Below are positions 48,931 through 56,587 of a stretch of DNA of 64,000 nt, piece by piece; position 1 is the first letter of the stretch; each line of letters starts with the position of its first letter. The translations under genes and the position numbers were made by a program. Source of the stretch: Rahnella laticis (GTDB lineage Bacteria; Pseudomonadota; Gammaproteobacteria; Enterobacterales; Enterobacteriaceae); NCBI RefSeq assembly GCF_015644585.1, contig NZ_JADOBI010000005.1:62001-126000 (forward strand), in the 5' to 3' direction. A model generated the notes under the pieces. The model ran no database searches. It was not told the DNA's origin and was given only the letters and a program-made list of their open reading frames with translations.

Positions 48931-49665
48931 TCAGGCGGAAAGACCGCCGTCCAGAACCAGTGTCTGGCCGGTCATATAGGCACTGTCATCGCTGACCAGC
49001 CAGGATACGGCGCCAGCCACTTCTTCCGGCTGACCAAAACGTTTGAGCGGAATCGTTTTACGGATCCCCGACAGCACGTCTTTCGGCACGGCATCGAGAA
49101 TTTCCGTGCGGATATACCCCGGCAACAGGCAGTTAACCCGCACGCCAAAACGCCCCAGTTCGATGGAAAGCGTCCGGCTGACGCCGATCATCGCGGCTTT
49201 GGTGGCGGCATACGCCGTCTGGCCGCTGTTGCCTTTAATGCCGGTGACGGATGACATCATCACCACCGAGCCGCCGCCCTGCAACATCATCGGTTCCAGT
49301 AATTGCTGGTTCCAGTAGAAGATGGCATTCAGGTTGGTATCCATCACTTTGTGCCAGTTTTCGCTGGTCTGATGAATATGCAACGCATCGAGCGTAATCC
49401 CGGCATTGTGAACCACCGCATGCGGCGCGCCCAGACGCGCCAGCAGCTCAGCGGACAACGCCGCCACCGCCGGTTCATCGCGGCCATCACACTGATGCCC
49501 TTCTACCGAACCCGGCAATCCGGCACACGCCTGTTCCAGCTCATCGCTTTCCTTCTGGCTGTTCTGCCAGGTGAAAACGACATTCCAGTCTTTTGCCAGC
49601 CGCATCACCGTGGCACGACCGATGCCACGGCTTCCGCCGGTCACGAGGATCCATTTATCCTGCAT
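48931..49665 (-). CDS. 3-oxoacyl-ACP reductase, FabG-like ketoreductase
   Basis: 244 residues, classical short-chain dehydrogenase: cofactor loop TGGSRGIGRA (residues 9-18), NAG at 87-89, and the catalytic set Asn111, Ser139, Tyr152 and Lys156 (AYAATK). Expected to reduce a beta-ketoacyl group on the operon's carrier protein with NADPH. It is too far from any primary fatty-acid gene to be the housekeeping FabG. Last gene of the operon, 3 nt after the ACP gene and followed by a terminator. Confidence 0.9.
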   Translation of the reverse strand: MQDKWILVTGGSRGIGRATVMRLAKDWNVVFTWQNSQKESDELEQACAGLPGSVEGHQCDGRDEPAVAALSAELLARLGAPHAVVHNAGITLDALHIHQTSENWHKVMDTNLNAIFYWNQQLLEPMMLQGGGSVVMMSSVTGIKGNSGQTAYAATKAAMIGVSRTLSIELGRFGVRVNCLLPGYIRTEILDAVPKDVLSGIRKTIPLKRFGQPEEVAGAVSWLVSDDSAYMTGQTLVLDGGLSA

Positions 49666-49668
49666 GGC

Positions 49669-49917
49669 TTATTTACTGTTATCGCTGAGGTACTGGCACA
49701 ATTCACGCAGCGAAATTTGCGGATTATTGACGAACAATTCGGCTTCCACCGACACGCCAAATTCCTTTTTCGCCAGCACCATCAGCTCAACATAATCCAG
49801 ACTGTCCAGCTTGAGCTGGTGAAGCGGTGAGTCAGGCGTTAAGGCATCAGGTTCCAGGTCTTTCGCATCGCACAGCATCTCGCTGACTTTTTCATAAACT
49901 TCATCGTATTGAGCCAT
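49669..49917 (-). CDS. acyl carrier protein
   Basis: 82 residues. The phosphopantetheine site is Ser39 in QLKLDSLDYVELMVLAKKEF, with the usual D-S-L signature. More divergent than housekeeping AcpP around helix II (YVELMVLAKKEFGVSVEAE), which suggests a dedicated partner range. Carries the acyl chain built by the adjacent ketosynthase, ketoreductase and hydratase. 71 nt separate it from the hydratase gene. Confidence 0.9.
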   Translation of the reverse strand: MAQYDEVYEKVSEMLCDAKDLEPDALTPDSPLHQLKLDSLDYVELMVLAKKEFGVSVEAELFVNNPQISLRELCQYLSDNSK

Positions 49918-49988
49918 TTTTTAGTCCTTTAATATCATTATGTTGGTGTGTGTTTTTTTAAAATTGAATCTTGAATTAATATTTTTAT

Positions 49989-50801
49989 TCAGGCTTTCAG
50001 CGGCCCGGTTTTGAGCGTGACGGTCACCGTCATGAGCGGTTCATCGCCGCGCCATGCCTGGAGACTGGCGAGCAAAATCAGCCCCGAATGCTTAACGCCG
50101 GTCACCAGCGTCGGCAGCACGGCGTAATCAAAAGCTTCGCAGCACGCCGTTTCTGTGCCCGCCGCCAGCAACGAACGTGAAAAACGGGTCTCATGATGCG
50201 TTTGCACCACCTGAACCTGGCTGAAAACCTCGCTCAGGCAGGTTGCCCTGACTTCCGGCAAAATGCTGCGCACGGTGTCGAGCGTGCCGGACGACTGAAC
50301 CAGCTGGCGAAACAGCACCGCGTCCATAAAATTCCAGACCGCCACCGGTTTTTCCCCGTGCGGGAAATCCTGATAAAACGACCTCAGGGTTTGCGCAGAA
50401 AGTGAAAACGTCTGCGCCACCGGCGCTAAATTTACGCCACCGGTGCCGGTCAGTTTGCTGCTGATACTGGCCTGCGCGGAGGCCTCTTTGCCCAGCAGGT
50501 TGCCGCTTATCTGCATGTGTCCGCGGCGCACCGTTTCACTCAGCGCCAGCTGGTACGGCTCATCGCAAAGCACCGGTTCGCGCAGGCGGCTGACGAAACT
50601 GAAACCGTCCGCGCCGGACGCGTCGTTTTCCATCCGGGCGCTCAGCGCCGTTTTGATATCGAGCATTGCGCGCATGCCGTGAACGCATAAACCGTCCAGC
50701 CCCAGCCGTTTCGCTTCGGCGTGATCAAAATGAATCGGGTTGTAATCACCGGAAAACTTCGCCCACGTTTCGGCATCGCGCAGGCTGTAAATAAACGACA
50801 T
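49989..50801 (-). CDS. MaoC-like (R)-hydroxyacyl dehydratase/hydratase
   Basis: 270 residues. The N-terminal hotdog domain has the hydratase-2 signature FSGDYNPIHFDHAEAKRLGL with Asp19, Asn21 and His24, followed by HGM at 41-43. The C-terminal half looks like a second, degenerate hotdog (about 150-270). Probably removes water from the 3-hydroxyacyl-ACP made by the ketoreductase. Start overlaps the ketosynthase stop by 1 nt (TAATG). Confidence 0.82.
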   Translation of the reverse strand: MSFIYSLRDAETWAKFSGDYNPIHFDHAEAKRLGLDGLCVHGMRAMLDIKTALSARMENDASGADGFSFVSRLREPVLCDEPYQLALSETVRRGHMQISGNLLGKEASAQASISSKLTGTGGVNLAPVAQTFSLSAQTLRSFYQDFPHGEKPVAVWNFMDAVLFRQLVQSSGTLDTVRSILPEVRATCLSEVFSQVQVVQTHHETRFSRSLLAAGTETACCEAFDYAVLPTLVTGVKHSGLILLASLQAWRGDEPLMTVTVTLKTGPLKA

Positions 50802-52075
50802 TATTGCCCCCGGCTGATCACCAGCGCCGCGTTCGCCCCGCCAAAACCAAAGCTCAGGTTCAGGGTGGTACTAATCTGCGCCGGACGGTGCTGGTTCGGG
50901 ATGTAATCCAGATCGCACGCCGGATCCGGGTTATTCAGATTGCAGGTCGCCGGCATAATCTGGTGCGCCAGCGCCTGGAGGCAGACGATGGTTTCAAAAC
51001 TGCCCGCCGCGCCAATCAGGTGACCGGTATAGGATTTGGTGCTCGAACACGGCGTGGCGTAAGCCACTTCATCGCCCAGCGCCATTTTGATCGCTTCGGT
51101 TTCGTTGAGATCGTTAAGCGGCGTGGACGTACCGTGCGCGTTGATGTAATCGAGCTGACTGGCCGCGATGCCCGCCTGATCCAGCGCATGACGGATGGTC
51201 TGTACCCGCGCAATTTTGTCAGCTGCCGGTGCGGTAAAGTCAAAGGCGTCGGAGAAATTCCCGTATCCGCAAATCTCGCCGAGGATAGTCGCGCCCCGCG
51301 CCAGCGCGGTTTCGCGATCTTCCAGACACAGCACCGCCGCGCCTTCGCTGAGCACAAACCCATTGCGGTCGAGGCTGAACGGGCAGCAGGCACGAGTGAT
51401 TTCTTCCTGTTCACTGGCCAGCGCGCCAAGCACGTCGATATTCCAGACCGCCGAATCCGAGCGCAGCGATTCCCCCGCCCCGGCGAGCATCATTTTCGCC
51501 CGCCCGTTGCGGATCAGTTCAAACGCATCGCCGACCGCCATGGTGCCAGTGGCACAGGCCGCGATGGTCGTATTCTGATAGCCACGCAGCCCCCACAGCA
51601 GGCTGACCGCCGCCGTGGCAGAGCTTGGCATCGAGAAAAAACAGCCAAACGGCGAACCCATTCCGGTACGCAGAAAATCGTCGTAATGCACCTGCGTTTC
51701 ATCCTGCCCCGCCCAGCCGGTGCCCATAATTGCGCCGCAGTCCAGCAGGTCATAATGCTGTTCCGGATGTTCATCACCGAAGGCCATTTTCATGGCTTCC
51801 TGCGCCGACGCGAGTGTCAGGCGGGCATAACGCGGCAGGCGACGGCGGATGGCCGCCGGTACATTTTTTAATACCGGCTCGTTTTCAATCAGCCCGTAGA
51901 AGCGCGATTTGATTCCGGCCGCCGATTTGTCGCAGTACTGATAACCCGGTTTGTACGCCATGATCGCCGCCCAGCTTTCTGCGGCATTCATGCCCAGCGG
52001 CGTGACGGCGCCGTAACCGGTCACCACGACCCGACGCGGGGCGTTAGCGCGTTCAGACAGTTCCTTTTCCATCAC
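50801..52075 (-). CDS. beta-ketoacyl-ACP synthase, FabB/FabF-like
   Basis: 424 residues. A complete thiolase-fold ketosynthase: nucleophile Cys174 in TTIAACATGTMAVGD, His314 in NAHGTSTPLND, Lys347 and His352 in KSYTGHLIGAAGSFE, and the C-terminal NLSFGFGGANAALV. The Cys-His-His triad is intact, so it should condense malonyl units and is not a decarboxylating chain-length factor. With ACP, ketoreductase and hydratase it forms a minimal acyl-chain-building unit. Starts directly after the outer-membrane protein gene; a second ATG one codon later is equally possible. Confidence 0.93.
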   Translation of the reverse strand: MMEKELSERANAPRRVVVTGYGAVTPLGMNAAESWAAIMAYKPGYQYCDKSAAGIKSRFYGLIENEPVLKNVPAAIRRRLPRYARLTLASAQEAMKMAFGDEHPEQHYDLLDCGAIMGTGWAGQDETQVHYDDFLRTGMGSPFGCFFSMPSSATAAVSLLWGLRGYQNTTIAACATGTMAVGDAFELIRNGRAKMMLAGAGESLRSDSAVWNIDVLGALASEQEEITRACCPFSLDRNGFVLSEGAAVLCLEDRETALARGATILGEICGYGNFSDAFDFTAPAADKIARVQTIRHALDQAGIAASQLDYINAHGTSTPLNDLNETEAIKMALGDEVAYATPCSSTKSYTGHLIGAAGSFETIVCLQALAHQIMPATCNLNNPDPACDLDYIPNQHRPAQISTTLNLSFGFGGANAALVISRGQ

Positions 52076-53461
52076 TTATCCTTTCTGATCCATTGTGTTG
52101 TCTTCCCCGCCGCCCAGCGCCAGCCAGAGTTTCATGGTGGAGTAGAGATAATTGTATTGGGTGGTGATCAGCGTGTTTTCGCTGTCCAGCAGCGAATCCT
52201 GCGCATCCAGTAATGTCTGGAAAGTCACCGATCCGTTGCGGTACTGGCTGTCCACCAGCGTCAGCCGCTGGCGGCTCAGTTCCAGATTCTGCAACTGACT
52301 CTGCTTTTGCTGCTGATACGTCTGGCGTTGTGACTGCGCGTTATCCACATCCTGCAGCGCGCTGTAAACGGTGCTGCGGAACTGGATTGCGGCGGTCTGC
52401 ACATCCAGCCCGGACTGTTCCACCGTCATCTGCACTTTGTTCCACTGGATAAACGGCAAATCGAGCGCCGTGCCCAGCGTGCGTGCCGGATTGCTGAACC
52501 ACTGGCCGAACACCGCCGCACCCGCATTCAGCGAACCGTTCAGGGTAAGCGACGGATAAAAGCTCAGCCGCGAAACGTCAGAACCCGCCAGCGCGGCGCG
52601 TAAATTCATTTCGGATGACTGCACATCCGGCCTTCTGGCGATCACCTCAACCGGCAAACGGCTGGCGACCGGTACGGTCTGGTGGAAATCCAGCGAGCGG
52701 CGTTCAGCGGCAAACTGTCCCACGGGGCGGTTAAGCAAAATCGCCAACGCAATGCGCGACTCTTCGCGCTGCCGGATCAGATCCCGCAGGCTGTTTTCCC
52801 GCGTCAGTACCGTTTGCTGCGACTGCAAATAATCCAGCTGACCGAGATCGCCCGCACTGAAACGGGAGGTGACCATCTTCAGCGTCTCCTGCGCGATCGT
52901 CAGGCTCTGCTGTAATGTCGTGATCTGCTGATTCAGGCTGGCAATCTGCCAGTAAAGCTGCGCCGTGTTGCCAATAAGCGTCAGCGCGGTCGCCTGCAAG
53001 TCTTCGGCAGACGCTTTCGCCAGCCAGTCCGATTGCTCCCGGGTGCGCGCCAATTTTCCCCACAAATCGAGCTCATATGACGCCGACAGCCCGTTGTCGT
53101 AACTTTCCACCGGCGTGGTGGACTTGCGCATATTTTTGGTGTTGCTGGCCGACGCGTTCGCCGTGAAATCTGGCGTCAGATTGGTATCCGACAATCCGGC
53201 AGCCAGCCGCGCCTGTTTAAGTTTGATCCCGGCAAGCGCCAGATCGTTATTACTTTGCAGTGCGGCATTGATCACCCGCGACAGCTGCGGGTCGTCAAAG
53301 TTATCCCACCAGTGCGGCGTGAACTTCGCGTAGGCAGAACCCGTTTCCTGAAAGCGCCAGGCGTCAGGCACAGAGAGCATCGGCCTCTGGTAATCGCTTT
53401 TAAGCAGTTGCCCGCAGCCGCTCAGCATCAGCGTGACGGCGATAAGAGTCAGTTTGTTCAT
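52076..53461 (-). CDS. outer-membrane efflux lipoprotein (NodT/TolC-like)
   Basis: 461 residues from the ATG at 53461 (ATGA overlap with the macB-like stop); the longer frame overlaps that gene and is discarded. Lipoprotein signal KLTLIAVTLMLSGCGQ, lipidated Cys near residue 17. Two repeats of the TolC fold: ALQSNNDLALAGIKLKQARL and the central LPVEVIARRPDVQSSEMNLR, which is typical of the NodT group. Expected to form the outer-membrane duct for the MacAB-like pump and perhaps also for the C39 exporter. Confidence 0.93.
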   Translation of the reverse strand: MNKLTLIAVTLMLSGCGQLLKSDYQRPMLSVPDAWRFQETGSAYAKFTPHWWDNFDDPQLSRVINAALQSNNDLALAGIKLKQARLAAGLSDTNLTPDFTANASASNTKNMRKSTTPVESYDNGLSASYELDLWGKLARTREQSDWLAKASAEDLQATALTLIGNTAQLYWQIASLNQQITTLQQSLTIAQETLKMVTSRFSAGDLGQLDYLQSQQTVLTRENSLRDLIRQREESRIALAILLNRPVGQFAAERRSLDFHQTVPVASRLPVEVIARRPDVQSSEMNLRAALAGSDVSRLSFYPSLTLNGSLNAGAAVFGQWFSNPARTLGTALDLPFIQWNKVQMTVEQSGLDVQTAAIQFRSTVYSALQDVDNAQSQRQTYQQQKQSQLQNLELSRQRLTLVDSQYRNGSVTFQTLLDAQDSLLDSENTLITTQYNYLYSTMKLWLALGGGEDNTMDQKG

Positions 53462-55404
53462 TCGCGAGCCAGCGCCTCCGTCGGGTGCAGACGGGCAGCA
53501 TTCCGCGCCGGGAAAAAGCCGAACCCCAGCCCGATAAGCGCGGAGAATCCGCAAGCCAGCAAAATAGGCGGCCAGGTGAAAATCATGGTGAATTCCTGCG
53601 TAACCTGAGAAAAAATCAGCCCGGCGAGGCCGGAACCGGCAATACCAATCAGCCCGCCGAGCGTACAAATCACCATCGCCTCAATCAGGAATTGCCGCAT
53701 GATGTCCGCCGGGCGTGCGCCCACGGAAAGGCGGATACCAATTTCATGCGTACGCTCGGTGACCGACACCAGCATGATATTCATCACCCCGACGCCGCCG
53801 ACCAGCAGGGAAATCCCGGCAATGGCGGTGATCAGCAGTGTCATGGATTCCGACGTTTTGCGGATCGTTTTGGTCATCTGATCGTTGGTCATCGTGAAGA
53901 AATCGCGTTTCCCGTGCGCCGAATCCAGCAACCGCTCAACGTCTTTCTGCGCATCCTCAATCGGGAAATTGTCGGCAATGCGCAGCGTGATGGATTGCAG
54001 CGGCGTATCCCCGGACATGCGTTCCATCAGTGACGTATAAGGGATCCACGAACTCAGCTGCTCGCCGATGTATTTCGGCCCTTTTCTGTCCGCCACGCCA
54101 ATCACGCGGTAAGGCACGCCGGAAAGCTGAACGATCTCGCCCATCGGATCTTCGCCGCCGGGAAACAGCGTGCTGCGCACACTCTGATCGATGATGACGA
54201 CCGGTTCGCGGTCGTCGAGATCACGGCGGGTAAAATGGTTTCCCGACGCAAAATTCAGCCCCTGCACGCGGAAAAATCCGTTGCTGACACCGGACAGCGA
54301 AACCAGCACCTGCCGACCGCCGCGTATCGCGATGACCGTTTTACTGACCACCGGCGACAGACTGTCGATAAAAGGCTGACGGCCAAGCAGTTCAACGTCG
54401 TCCAGCGTCAGCGAGCGTTCAAAATCCGGACGCGGTTTATCCCAGCCCAGACCGGGCTGAATTTCGATGGTGCTGGTGCCGAGCTGGCTGATCTGACTCA
54501 GAATGCTCTGCCGGGCGCCCTCGCCGACCGCCATGGAAGAGACCACCGATGAGATGCCGATAATAATGCCCAGCATGGACAAGAATGCGCGGACGCGGTG
54601 TCCGAGCAGCGATCGCCACGCCATGCGCACGGCTTCTTTGATGCCCTGCCAGGCCGGAGAACGGCCCGTTGCGGTGGTCGCCGGTAAGCCCTGCGGCTGC
54701 CCCTGTTCCGCCACCGGATTTTCGCTGTCGGCAATAATCGCCCCGTCGTGGATCTCCACAATGCGCTGGCACTGGCTGGCGATATTGCGGTCGTGCGTCA
54801 CGATGATGATGGTATGCCCGGCCTGATGCAGACCGTGCAAAATCGCCATCAGTTCCTGCCCGCTGCTGCTGTCCAGCGCGCCCGTCGGTTCATCCGCGAG
54901 AATAATCTGCGCGCCGTTCATCAGTGCACGGGCAATACTCACGCGCTGCTGCTGGCCGCCGGAAAGTTGCGCCGGACGGTAATCCAGGCGGCTGCCCAGC
55001 CCGAGGCGCGTCAGCAAATGTGTCGCGCGACTCTCACGTTCAGCCGCAGGCATATCGGTGTAAAGCGCCGGTATGGCGACGTTTTCCGTTGCCGTCAGAT
55101 ACGGCATCAGGTGATAACGCTGGAAAATAAAACCGATGTACTGACTGCGCAGCTGCGCCAGCTGTTCGTTGCTGGCCACACCCGTCGGCACATCCATAAT
55201 GCGCATGCTGCCTTCTGACGGCTTATCCAGGCAGCCCAGAATGTTCATCAGCGTGGATTTACCGGAACCCGATGCGCCGATGATGGCCAGCATTTCCCCG
55301 GCATGCACGCGCAGGGAAATGTCTTTGAGCACGGTAACGGCGGCATTTCCTGAGCCAAAATGCCGGTAAATATGCTCAAGCTCGATTAACGGAGAATCAG
55401 CCAT
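53458..55404 (-). CDS. MacB-like ABC transporter
   Basis: 648 residues, the length of MacB. N-terminal ABC domain (about 1-225) with Walker A GASGSGKST, signature LSGGQQQRVSIARAL and Walker B ILADEPTGALDS. Then a membrane segment near 275, a large periplasmic domain (FSRSLTLDDVELL region onward) and three C-terminal membrane segments containing GGVGVMNIMLVSVTERTHEI. MacB mechanotransmission pumps push peptides, lipopeptides and lipids from periplasm through TolC. It overlaps the macA-like gene by 8 nt. Confidence 0.94.
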   Translation of the reverse strand: MADSPLIELEHIYRHFGSGNAAVTVLKDISLRVHAGEMLAIIGASGSGKSTLMNILGCLDKPSEGSMRIMDVPTGVASNEQLAQLRSQYIGFIFQRYHLMPYLTATENVAIPALYTDMPAAERESRATHLLTRLGLGSRLDYRPAQLSGGQQQRVSIARALMNGAQIILADEPTGALDSSSGQELMAILHGLHQAGHTIIIVTHDRNIASQCQRIVEIHDGAIIADSENPVAEQGQPQGLPATTATGRSPAWQGIKEAVRMAWRSLLGHRVRAFLSMLGIIIGISSVVSSMAVGEGARQSILSQISQLGTSTIEIQPGLGWDKPRPDFERSLTLDDVELLGRQPFIDSLSPVVSKTVIAIRGGRQVLVSLSGVSNGFFRVQGLNFASGNHFTRRDLDDREPVVIIDQSVRSTLFPGGEDPMGEIVQLSGVPYRVIGVADRKGPKYIGEQLSSWIPYTSLMERMSGDTPLQSITLRIADNFPIEDAQKDVERLLDSAHGKRDFFTMTNDQMTKTIRKTSESMTLLITAIAGISLLVGGVGVMNIMLVSVTERTHEIGIRLSVGARPADIMRQFLIEAMVICTLGGLIGIAGSGLAGLIFSQVTQEFTMIFTWPPILLACGFSALIGLGFGFFPARNAARLHPTEALARE

Positions 55405-56587
55405 TGACGGCTCCTGAACTGCCCTGCAACGACACGACGCGCTCGCCTTCCTTCAGCCCTTCTTTAACTTCCGCAAACTGGCGGTCATTAATCCCGACGC
55501 GGATCAGGCGTTGTTCAACGGTTTTCCCGTTCAGGACCTGCACCAGATACTGGTCTTTACCCTGCGGCTCACCGAGCGCGACAACCGGCAGACGCAGCAC
55601 GTTTCTGGCCTGTTCGGTGACAATAAACACCTGCGCGGTCATCGATGTCCGCAGCACATGGTCGTGATTTGGCACACTGAAAACGCCGTTGTAATAGACG
55701 GCAGACGGCTGCTGGGATGACGTCGTGCTGGCGGTATCGTCCTGCAAAGCGTCATTCGGTGCGTCCTGCAAGGTACCCATCACACTTTCATAACGATGTT
55801 TCGGATCTGCCACCACGTAGAACCACAGCGGTTGCCCGGCGTGAACTTTCAGAATGTCCGTTTCTGAAATACGGGTCTGCACGGTCATGGTATCGACATT
55901 CGCCAGCACCAGAATGGTCGGCGCGGTTTGTGAGGACACCACGGTTTGCCCTTCCTTGGTGACAATACCCAGAACCTGGCCGTCGACCGGCGCGAGGATC
56001 CGCGTATAGCCCAGATTGGCTTTCGCCGTTTCCAGCGACATCTGCGCCTGCACAATCTGCGCTTCATTCACCTTGACCTGCGCCACCTGCGTATCGACTT
56101 TCGCCTGCGCCTGCTCCAGCGTGCTGCGGATCCCGGAACCTTCACTGTCCATCTTCCGCTGGCGTTTCAGTTCCAGCTGGTATTGCTTGAGGGTAAAAAG
56201 TGACGCCTGTTTCTGCGCCACGGCGCTGTCGAGTTCGGCTTCGGATTTACGCAGTTCGCTTTGCTGTAAGGTCGGGTCGATTTCGGCCAGCAGCTGGCCT
56301 TTCGTCACCTTGTCACCGGCACGGACGTACAGTTTTTTAAGCTGCCCGTTAACCTGCGCACCCACGTTGACCTGCACGGACGGTTTGAGGATGCCGGTCG
56401 CCAGCACCGTTTTTTCGATGTCGCCGCGGCTGACTTCTTCCGTCACCAGCGGAACTTCGGTGCGGTTCAGCGCCTGCCAGAGCAGGAAACCGGCGACGAC
56501 CAGAACAATCACCAGCGCGCCAAGCAGCGCAAAAACCGCCCTGCGTTTTCTGACCGGCAGCGCATTTATTTTTTTTAATCCGGACAT
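55397..56587 (-). CDS. MacA-like periplasmic adaptor (HlyD family)
   Basis: 396 residues from the ATG at 56587, which overlaps the ABC exporter stop by 1 nt. One N-terminal membrane anchor (about 17-39), then a barrel-sandwich/lipoyl domain (GDIEKTVLATGILKPSVQVN), a long alpha-hairpin with coiled coil (about 105-190) and YTRILAPVDGQVLGIVTKEG. The only adaptor in the operon, so it may serve MacB alone or also stand in as the CvaA-like partner of the C39 exporter. Confidence 0.93.
   Translation of the reverse strand: MSGLKKINALPVRKRRAVFALLGALVIVLVVAGFLLWQALNRTEVPLVTEEVSRGDIEKTVLATGILKPSVQVNVGAQVNGQLKKLYVRAGDKVTKGQLLAEIDPTLQQSELRKSEAELDSAVAQKQASLFTLKQYQLELKRQRKMDSEGSGIRSTLEQAQAKVDTQVAQVKVNEAQIVQAQMSLETAKANLGYTRILAPVDGQVLGIVTKEGQTVVSSQTAPTILVLANVDTMTVQTRISETDILKVHAGQPLWFYVVADPKHRYESVMGTLQDAPNDALQDDTASTTSSQQPSAVYYNGVFSVPNHDHVLRTSMTAQVFIVTEQARNVLRLPVVALGEPQGKDQYLVQVLNGKTVEQRLIRVGINDRQFAEVKEGLKEGERVVSLQGSSGAVNG

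Noticed and set aside
50804-51871. 355-codon plus-strand frame opposite the ketosynthase
   Set aside because: Arg-rich shadow frame with no domain, inside an intact ketosynthase gene.
48931-52075. Aryl polyene or housekeeping fatty-acid cluster
   Set aside because: Only four acyl genes are present; the ammonia-lyase, chain-length factor, thioesterase and lipid carrier genes of aryl polyene clusters and the fabH/fabD genes of the housekeeping cluster are absent.
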